This document shows positions 55,922 to 64,000 of a stretch of DNA of 64,000 bases, in pieces. The first letter of the stretch is position 1. Every line of letters starts with the position of its first letter. The translations under genes were made by a program, and so were the position numbers. The notes under the pieces were generated by a model that worked only from the letters and a program-made list of their open reading frames with translations, was not told where the DNA came from and ran no database searches. The stretch comes from Clarkia xantiana subsp. parviflora (Eukaryota; Streptophyta; Magnoliopsida; Myrtales; Onagraceae): positions 42,734,756 through 42,798,755 of the forward strand of contig JAPTYO010000009.1 of assembly GCA_036873135.1 (NCBI GenBank), given 5' to 3'.

Positions 55922-58446
55922 TCAACCCGACGCCACGTCAGGGACACCCGCAACAACGACATCTCCACATGGCCCTGGAACAACATCACCATGATACGTA
56001 CCCTCCACTATACGCGGCTCACCATCATCATCGAACACTAACTCGTATTCACGAGTATCAGTCTCAACACCAGCAGGGGCACTCTCCTCAATAATCGGGG
56101 TGGCATCCACCACAGCAGCATGAGGAACGATCCCGTCTCTAAGACGTAAAGCAGCCACATGCCCAACGTAAAAAGTGGAATACGTACCCAATTGATCAAA
56201 GCTTAGATCAGGGGCAAGGGCATATACCTGCTCAATAAGGCCCTCAATGGAGTCATACAGCAACTCATCGGCTCCTGCCCGAATATCCTCAAGATAAGAC
56301 TCATAGGCCTTATACTCTGCAACTTCTTCAGCCTTGATGTCCTCCTGAACCTCCTCCCTCACAGCCTGCAAGGCAAGGCTATGTGCTTCTCCATCCTCGA
56401 CAACCTTCTTCTGAAGGGAAACAAGTTCAGACTCGAGCGCAGCAACTCGAGCTTGACGGGAAAAACTCTCCGCTTTCAGATCAGCAACCTTCAAACCCAA
56501 GATGCGTGCTCTCTCCTTCGCGCTCTCCGCTTCATGACAAGCGATCTTTCACTTATCCTGGAGCACGTTCTTCTCCTCCGCGAGTTCAATCAAGAAGGAG
56601 GAACGGTTCGCCATATGAGCAGTGACCTACAAAAGTAACACAAAGCCCAAAAATAAACAAGTGATAACAACGCTGAAAAGCATACATACAAGTTAAAAAG
56701 AGTAAAGAGAAATACTCACAGGCGCAAGACTTGCCAGCGCACCCTCAGCATATGACTGCGCGTCCTCAGGCTCCCTAGGACGATCCCTCCGATCCCCAGG
56801 AGGGATAATCCACTGAAGAATGAGTACCCCCATCTTGGGAGTAGTCAAACTAGCCTCTTTGGGGAAACGGGGTCCCCCAACAGCAAAGGGTGCCCACTCC
56901 TCACCAGCAGTAGAGTCCTTCTCAGGACAAACCAAATCAGCACGGGTGAGTGCACCAAGGGGTGGAACACCTACAAACACACGCAAAGGATAAACAAAAG
57001 ACGCAAATACGACAAGTATAGCAGTGAAATAAAGTCAAGCAACATACCTGAGAGGGGAGTACCCTCCTCCGACGTCCGATCCCTCGACGGGGGGGGGGGG
57101 GGGGGGGTGCAGACATACTGGGAGTACGAACTAGGCCTTCAACTCCCTTCCCCTTGCTAAGGGGAGTCTTCGACGCCTTGCCTCCTCCAGATTGTGAGCG
57201 CTTAGGATAGCTCGAGGGCCGCACGTCAGAGTCAGGACATTTCGCCTTAGCCCGAGGCGGAGTATCAGCTACAGCAACGCGCTCGGTCACGAGCGGGGAC
57301 CGACCTACAAAAGGAATAAAGCAAGATGAGAACAAAAACGTGATAAATAGACAAGGAAAAAAATCCTACAAAAACACAACTTACCCACGCTTCCCTTTCT
57401 GTGTCCAGGCTTTATGCTCTGAAGCACAGTGGAAACGTCTATACGGCCACTCCGCACGGGAGGAACAGCACCACCCGTAGAACCCGTCTGAAAACGCGAA
57501 CTTTTTCCATGACACCAGCCTACAGAACAACACAATGAAGTTATAAAGATACACAGCATATCGAAGAACCTCCCGAATGAGGTGTGCAAATCCCAGTCGC
57601 GCGCAAGTCTCGCTCCGTCACGCGATGCAAAGCCCTATAGGTGTGGGCCTTGTGCGCCTGGTATATCACCTTCATACCTGCTTTGTACAACTCAGTAAAC
57701 TCGCGAAAAGTTGGCACGGGTTCAGGCTTGGTAATGCGATCGATAGGCCAGGTTGTCCCCATGTCATTAGTAAAGAAATAATGCTTCTTCCAACGGCCTT
57801 TGGAACGGTCGACAACAGTAACGAAGCGAAGGGTAGTATCCCACTTCACCTCCCCCAGACCCAAGGTCGAAAAATCATCCCCCTTCATCAAAGAACAGCG
57901 GACAGAGATGGAACACAAACGAGACACATCCGGACGCTGGAGCCGGAAGAAGCAACGGAAGAGCAGAGTCGAATGCCACGACTGCTGATGGCATAGCACT
58001 CGGAAGCAAACCCAATACCGGAGGCCGAAGGCTGCAAGATCGAGAGGAGGAATCCTGTAATAGCGACACAATCTACGCAAGTCCTGACATTAAGGAAAGC
58101 GCAGACCCTCTCGAATCTGGGAGGCATATACGGCAGACAACTCCGTCGGAGGCACAGTAGGTGTCCCGATATCAGCATCCCTAACGACATCAAAGGGAAA
58201 AAATGCCTCTACCAAGGGGTGAAGACCAAAACGATCAACATATATTTGATAATCGTCTCAGTCCAGCACATTACCAGCAAATGTCTGGATAAGATCTCCC
58301 GATTTCGAGTTAGGCTTCGACTCGGGGGAAGAGTATATATCCCTCACGGTCTCTGGCCCAGACGACTCCGGATCCTCCGACTCAGGATCCGAATCCCAAA
58401 TAGAACAATGTCTAAATAAGGGTGTTGGAATATGGGACTTACTCAT
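55922..58446 (-). pseudogene. Element C antisense gene (aORF), five exons, most complete of the C/D/F type (broken)
   Basis: Minus-strand exons are 58446 to about 57560 (weak donor), 57519-57385, 57304-57048, 56970-56720 and 56626-55922. Introns 2-4 have GTAAGT...TTGTAG, GTATGT...TTGTAG and GTGAGT...TTGTAG ends. Exon 1 contains FGLHPLVEAFFPF, RRLCRYYRIPPLDLAAFGLRY and WKKHYFFTNDM, which look like the PF04195 type, and RVTERDLRATGI. Exon 4 has MGVLILQWIIPPGDR; exon 5 is a coiled coil ending near LAPDLSFDQLG with an acidic tail. Breaks are TGA at 58260-58258, TAA near 58090 and TGA near 56549, plus a frame change at a 19-bp G/C homopolymer (57089-57107). Role unknown. Confidence 0.68.
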
Positions 58447-60192
58447 AATGATAAACCCTGCTAGTCGAGAAGGTAGTCCTGAGGACAAGCGCGCCAGCTC
58501 CTCACCCTACAACTCCTACAAGGATGCAACAACTCAACGCACGCACATATATTCATCGCGACAACAACTACTACCATACAACGAACATCCCCCGCTCGGG
58601 GGCAACATCATACTTATAAGCCTATAAGTTTTTGACTACTACATAGCGAACATCCTCTATACGGGGGCAACTCTATGACAGTAAGGGCCTCGTCTCAACA
58701 CTTATACGGTTTACTTATGTGTATGCCCAATTGTGTATGCCTATATACACCGATATGCCCGCGTACACCTACGCGCGCATACGCGCGACTACATATATCC
58801 GCACACACCTACATATGTTCTCACATGATTATATGTATCTATACATAACCATGTGTGTCTATACTCATTCATGCATGCCTATGCACGCCTACGTACACTT
58901 GCATGCATCTACATCCTCGTGCATTGCCTAAGGTGAACATCTAAGGTAATTGATGCAAAACATATTTATGACATTATTATCTATATGTCTATGTTACCTA
59001 ACATATGTAGGATATGGATACATTCATACATACTTTGGGAGTTACAAAATTCAATTATGGCTACAAGCATCACTACGCCATCGATTATATACATGCATAT
59101 CACGCCAACATATCAAGCAATCAAGGATGACAACCAATATGAGAGGTAACACTCCTATCCTACACATACTAGAGCTAAAACACTTAGCCATTTTCATGCT
59201 CTTTTTTCCATATTGAATTAAGTTAGGCATTTCATCAAACACACTGTGGGCATGAATAGTCAAGTTTCAATCAAGACAAGGATTGATCAAATTGAAGCAA
59301 GTAAAGGTGCCTACATACCTGGAAATTATTTTAATCAATCCCGAAAATCCGAATCACCATAAAAATCTAGGTTGGACACCCGTTTCGGACCACCGGAAGT
59401 CCGCCGTATCTCCGCCCGCGTCTCCGCCGTGCGCCGCCGCCCTCCCCGCTGTCTGACCGCTGCCGCTGGTCCCGCCGCCACGAGCTGGTCCCTCCGGTGA
59501 GTGGTGGTTGGCCGGTAATGGTGCGCTGTGGGTGGGTGAGTGGCTAGGGTGCTAAGTCACTTACTCCTCAAGAAAAGGGAGAAGACAATTTTGAAATATG
59601 GAGGTAAAGTGAGGAGAAATATTCATGCTCTCCCTTTTTATATATAGATGTGGGTAATTCCCTATCTCCTCCATATTTTTTCTAACTCTTTTGTATGAGT
59701 TATTAGCACATACATATGCTTACACACCCGCGCGTGCACGTACATGCTTACACGTATGCCCGTTTACATATCAATGTCACGAATCCATTATTATGATCCC
59801 GTCATGCATATACTTACGTCCCCGTCACTATATATATATATATATAAATGATCATATATACATGTTTATTATCATGACATTGTATATCACGCGTCTATGC
59901 ATATGCATGCGTATGCTATGGTCGTACACTCGTTAGTGTTCACGTCTCTATTGCATACATAGTCCTATATTATTACATATATATACATGTCATATATGTA
60001 CACTTGCTGCGCTAACCATGTCGACATCTATAGTCACCCTTATTAAACGAAGGACGGGAAACACGACATTGAGGCCCATGCGGCGACGGACGGTAAGTCC
60101 ATGCTAAGGTAACACCCGAACTTAATCGAACGTATACTCTATCGAGAATAGAGTCAAGCAAGGGTCACGCCATTACTTGACTCGGGGGCAAA
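58447..60192 (+). other. Element C DNA between antisense gene and 3' LTR
   Basis: Holds a run of CATGCATGCC/TACGTAC-rich simple DNA (58700-58920, 59690-59990), a GC-rich block at about 59380-59510 and a minus-strand TATATATA at about 59644-59637 that could serve the antisense gene. No coding frame is supported. The polypurine tract CGGGGGCAAA is at 60183-60192. Confidence 0.5.
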
Positions 60193-60814
60193 TAATAGGT
60201 ATACGTCCGATTCGGGTTCGTTTTATAATTATTCGGATTTCGCATACACGTCAAACCCACCAAACGATCCTAAAATAATCACCCACAAGTCTAAAACGGC
60301 CCGGGGTACGCGCGCGCGTACCCCAAGCGTAGGACTCGTCCGGATTGTTAGACAATCCGGAGGTCGGGATTGTCTAACAATCCCGACCTCCGGATTATGT
60401 CTTGAAATGCGCGTGACTCCTATATACGCGCGTACAGAACATGTCTGACTCTCCGATGTCAACTCCTTGCTCGTCCACGTTCACTTTTTCACAATTAAAC
60501 CGACGTTGGACCGTTCAAAACCCGGTCTGATTTCAAGGTTTCCTATAAATAGGGGCCTTGATCTTTCATTTCACAACTAAGTTGACGCCGAAGATCTGAC
60601 CTCTCTCTAAACTTTCTCTCTCTAGAATTCTAATTTAAGCTTCGGAGAAGGCTCATCGCACTCCACCCTCCCCCCCTCTGCGTGGCGTGTGATACTGCCC
60701 CTCGTGCATGTATCTGAAGGCGCATGTATCCCGGCACGTGCGAAGACCCGTTACCTCGACGACCCGAAGTGCATACACCAGGACCCGACTCTCCATCGAG
60801 AGAAAGATCCAACA
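60193..60814 (+). repeat. Element C 3' LTR
   Basis: 622 bp, ends GATCCAACA. TATA box TATAAATA at 60544-60551. U3 contains three consecutive perfect or near-perfect hairpins at 60303-60389. Confidence 0.88.
60303..60389. repeat. Three consecutive palindromes in the element C LTR U3
   Basis: A 22-bp perfect palindrome at 60303-60324 (GGGGTACGCGC arm), a hairpin CCGGATTGT-TAG-ACAATCCGG at 60340-60360, and a hairpin with 13-bp arms AGGTCGGGATTGT/ACAATCCCGACCT at 60361-60389. Confidence 0.9.
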
Positions 60815-61494
60815 CGCACCATGGATCTCAAAAACGCAGCAAGCACAATTTAATCAAAAAGCAAGCAGGTAAAGATGAGGAAACACTTGCCTTTATTCCT
60901 CAACAAAGGCTTGACACCATATTACACCCACTAAATTTGATGCCTCACTTCACTCTTCGGTTTTTCCACAATTGCGTATGCAAAATCTGATTTACAATTC
61001 AAGGGACTCTCCTTTTATAATAGTGAATTCCCTAGGGTTTCTAGAAGAAATCTATATCTATATCTCAAACCTATCTTCCAAGCTATGATATAGATCTATC
61101 ACATATATATCTATACCTAGTTACAACATAAACACATATATATATGTTCCCTAAAGATATATCAAGGTAGGATCTTTGCATCATCATGGGCGGACTTGAT
61201 TACTTGGAGGCGAAGAAACACTTGATCAGCACCCAATCCCATTTTTTCTTCCTTCCTCGCAGGCCTAGGCTTTATCTGGACCTAAATCACATATCGGGCA
61301 CTTACCAGGGCACTTGCTGGGCACTTACCAGAGTTGAGCTTCACTGGGCACTTACCAGGCACTTGCAATACACTTTACTAGGCACGCTAGGACCCGTCTG
61401 GGACACGCTAGAGGCACTTTCCAGCAAAGGGACGCGGTAAACAACTAGGCACTATGCAGGCATTTACAAAGGCACACTGCAAACACTTTACCAA
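60815..61494. other. Unassigned DNA between elements C and E
   Basis: 680 bp without a supported gene. At 61295-61400 the string GGGCACTTACCAG recurs with variants (GGCACTTGC, GGCACGCTAG). An AT-rich stretch with ATATATATC lies at 61045-61160. It may be part of another LTR or a host flank. Confidence 0.4.
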
Positions 61495-62214
61495 TGTTGG
61501 ATCAAGGTTGGAACTCCGGTACGTTCTTGACGGAAGTCTGAACTCCTTCGCTCCAAGTAATCCTGCAAGAAGGGGATAGACCGGGCGGTGACCCAGAATC
61601 CCTCTCTGATGCTTAAATAAGTATCTCGATGCAGGCAAGCAAGTATCAGTATGTAAGTATGAACGTATCAATCCTAAGGTGACTCCTTCCTTTATATAGG
61701 GGAGGGGTCACCTCAGTTACCTGTTGAGATAATTGCCACGTTCCGTTTATCTCGGCCAGTAGCCCATGTTCCGTGTTTTCAGGCCACTTCCCCACTATGT
61801 TAATAGTGGGCGTGTTTCTCGGCCTCGTTCTCTGGTGGCAAGTCCCGACGGATGTCGGGGACTTCATAGTTATCTCCTTTGGTTACCGCTTGGGGCCCCT
61901 CGTCATCGGGACAGGGCCAGCATTCTCAGGGATTCAATATCGGGGCCTACTTAAAGGCATAATATCAGGGCCTACTTAAAGGCATATCATCAGGGCCTAC
62001 TTAAAGGCATATCATCGGGGCCTACTTAAAGGCATATCATCGGGGCCAACTTAAAGGCATATCATCGGGAGCGTTCAGCTCATGTGTCGGGACCGACCTT
62101 GTCGGGACTCCTCGTATTGGTCCTCTAAGCCTCTTTTGGGGCCCAGTGGGCCTACTTCGCCCTTCGCCGTTTAGTCGTCGTTAATGGGCCTAACGGCTAT
62201 ATCGAAACCCATCA
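61495..62214 (-). repeat. Element E 3' LTR
   Basis: Minus sense starts TGATGGGTTTCG and ends GATCCAACA. Minus-strand TATA box TATATAAA at 61698-61691. Five tandem copies of a 25-26-bp unit (GGGCCTACTTAAAGGCATAT) lie at about 61935-62065. Confidence 0.92.
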
Positions 62215-62227
62215 TTTGCCCCCAAGA

Positions 62228-62640
62228 CACGAGGGACTTATGGTTCGTCGTGTCTTCCAACTCCGAGCCATTCGATATTCCGAGGATAACCACCGAATCC
62301 GAATAGATTTATCGATTACTCCACTATTAAATGCGATGGGTGATGAAGCGACGGCTTGTGTGCCCGTGCCTGCTGTTCCGAAAAAGTGCTTTCTAGCCGT
62401 TTTGTCCCTAGTGTTTCGACGATTCAGGTTGAGGCGTTTCATCTTCAACGGTCCGGATTTCAACGTTTCTTTGGCTATCCTCTCTCATATAAAACCCCAA
62501 ATCTTGGCACTATTCAGTTCTCCTCTACCGTTTCATTCTCTGTTATTTCAAAATCTCAAGCTCTCCTTTCCATTTATGATCAACACTCCGGCGACCAGGA
62601 CCTCCGACCATCAAAATCATCCTTTCTTCTCCGATTCAAC
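62228..62640 (+). promoter_or_regulatory. Upstream region of the element E antisense gene
   Basis: TATAAAA at 62488-62494 (context CTCATATAAAACCCCA), 147 bp before the ATG. Equivalent to the boxes in A and B. No other gene is seen. Confidence 0.6.
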
Positions 62641-64000
62641 ATGTCTGGTAAGATTTCCTCCTTCGATTCCGAAAAAACTTGTTAGCATAGTTTTTCCTTT
62701 TATCTCAATCAACTTACCCGAACTTTTGCGGAAATCAACTGTGCCTTTTCTTGCCATGATTACTTTCCAGACGGTGAGTCCAGTTCCGGGGGAGGAAGCC
62801 CTTCAAGTTCGATTATGCTTGTAATGAGATTTCAGACACCGCTTATGATGCAGCTCTCCGAGAGGGGTGTATTACTTCCACCTGGGAGCCTCGCTTCCCT
62901 TTTCCTTGGCCTCGCGTCCCGGGTGACCATGTGGTCACTCGTCCCCAGGAAGGGGAGGTTTTTGTCTCCACCGGGCAAATATCGGCAGGGATCCGATTCC
63001 CATTTTGTGGGAATTTAGTTGAGATGTGTGAATATTATAAAACACATCCGACAACTTTTCCCCCCACGCCATCCGTGTGTGGAATGCCTTCCTTGTTCTC
63101 TGCCTTCGCCAACAGTGGACCTACAACCTCCGACTCTTCCGGACGTTCAACGGGATGAAATGCAATGATGCCGGGGTCTGCGCCTTCTACCCGCGGATGC
63201 CTAAATGGAGCAAGGCGCAACACTCTCGGTACAGCTGGAATGGTGATACCTGGAAGGTCTTCAAGGGTCGGGGGCTCATCACTGACTCGGGGCCCGACAA
63301 CAGTGGCTGGAAGAGGAATTATTTCTTCATCCGAAACAGTTCTATTCAGCGGGCCCGATGGGAGGTTGAAGCGGACCCTGCTCCCGCTTTTCACACTTAC
63401 TCCGAGGAGGATTTCCAGATTCTCCATTGCATCCAGCTTTCTCGCTGGGGGGACTCTTTCGCTCCCCTCGACGCCAACTCCATCGGGGAGCGGGACCTGG
63501 TTCTGACCGGGATCCGACTCCTTGATGTCGCCTCCGGGGGTCAACTCTTCGACGGCCCTTCTAACCTCGTTCCTTGGGTAATATTCTAACTGCACTTTTC
63601 GTTTTCGTCTTTGCAGCTAAGAAGGTATCATTGCTGACCAATCTCGTGCTTAAGCAGGCGGAGACCGATGCTGTCCAACGCCCAGCGAGGAAGAGGAAGT
63701 CTTCAAAGAGGGCCGCCTCCTCATCGGCACCTCCCACCTCGGAGCAGATCAAGTGGGCCCGGGTGGAGAAGATGGAGCAGATCTTCAACGCCAAGACTCC
63801 CGAGGAAGGTAAACAGCTCCGCTTAGCAATTTGATTATACAGGAGGCGTATTCCTAAGGAGTTAATCCCCTCCGATAAGGGAGCCAGGATCGAAGGGATC
63901 AAATGCATCCTGCAAGGAGAAACTCCCCGCTTCCTCAAAGCGGGTTACTACAATTATTACGGGAAGGACCAGTATCTTTCCCGTCGCGTCATCTGGTGTA
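62641..64000 (+). pseudogene. Element E antisense gene (aORF), partial at right edge
   Basis: Exon 1 is 62641-62647 (ATGTCTG then GTAAG). Exon 2 starts at 62771 after TTTCCAG and runs to about 63582 (VPW then GTAATA). Exon 3 resumes after GTCTTTGCAG near 63617. Exon 2 holds GIRFPFCGNLVEM, FYPRMPKWSKAQ and NYFFIRNSS. Frameshifts near 62795 and 63063 and a TGA at 63832-63834 break it. The gene continues past the edge with KAGYYNYYGKDQYLSRR. Same family as the A and B antisense genes, and the more diverged sequence shows which motifs are conserved. Confidence 0.75.

Larger units (their letters stand above)
50432..60814 (+). mobile_element. Element C: chimeric Tat-type element with gag and protease but no RT or integrase
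   Basis: A truncated 5' LTR (50432-50827) and a fuller 3' LTR (about 60193-60814) enclose PBS, gag, protease, a second gag-like segment, a 3' spacer and an antisense gene. The region where RT-RNase H-integrase should be is absent between about 53370 and 53964. The 3' spacer and antisense gene resemble those of element D. No target duplication can be defined, because the left LTR end is missing. Non-autonomous. Confidence 0.85.
61495..64000 (-). mobile_element. Element E: 3' end of an A/B-family retrotransposon, minus strand, runs off the right edge
   Basis: A 720-bp 3' LTR (61495-62214) is followed on the plus strand by the reverse polypurine tract TTTGCCCCCAAGA (62215-62227) and an antisense gene collinear with those of A and B. 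Pol and the other LTR are outside the window. Confidence 0.9.

Noticed and set aside
1..64000. tRNA, rRNA or snRNA genes
   Set aside because: Only short tRNA-complementary primer sites are present; no cloverleaf or rRNA core was seen.

Overview
The window is plant nuclear DNA, probably from a flowering plant with a large, repeat-rich genome. I see no single-copy host gene, tRNA or rRNA. Almost every base belongs to nested LTR retrotransposons. Most are Ty3/gypsy of the Tat lineage, judged by a pol that carries a second RNase H (TDGSS...GSGAG...NNEAEYEALI) between the gypsy RNase H and integrase, by TTGGCGCC-type primer binding sites, and by a long 3' region with an antisense gene. The species cannot be read from the sequence. 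All ages and identities below are from comparison by eye.

Layout. Element D (+ strand, left end outside the window) runs from 1 to about 20144: decayed pol (2-3416), 3' spacer, antisense gene (6235-4661), then a 3' LTR (about 19502-20144). Element A (6256-17212, +) is inserted in D just upstream of the D antisense gene. Element B (20279-31075, +, perfect GGAAG target duplication) is a sister copy of A. It sits in an older minus-strand relic, H (gag at about 31081-31395, LTR edge at 32271), which also carries a solo LTR (31609-32199, perfect GATGC duplication). Element F (32435-49897, minus, perfect GATAC duplication) lies in the H LTR. F is itself split in reverse transcriptase by element G (40048-47897, minus, perfect GTGGG duplication), a non-coding element with nearly identical LTRs of about 1.97 kb. 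Next come a gag scrap fused to a truncated LTR (about 50107-50431) and element C (50432-60814, +), which has gag and protease but no RT or integrase. About 680 bp of unassigned DNA follows. Last is the 3' half of element E (61495-64000, minus), of the A/B family, running off the right edge.

How the parts work together. In each full element the sense RNA would start at the LTR TATA box, be primed at the PBS, and encode gag-protease-RT-RNase H-integrase. Downstream of pol there is an array of short repeats and then a gene on the opposite strand (called aORF here). In A, B and E the aORF has its own TATA box, a 7-nt first coding exon (ATGTNTG followed by GTAAG), and introns with GT-AG ends. In C, D and F a divergent homologue keeps the intron just before the C-terminal domain. 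Because the introns are readable only on the antisense strand, sense genomic RNA would carry them unspliced through retrotransposition. This is the most interesting system in the window. No copy here is fully intact: stops and frameshifts are listed per gene. LTR divergence orders the insertions as G (youngest), F, A, B, which agrees with G being inside F.
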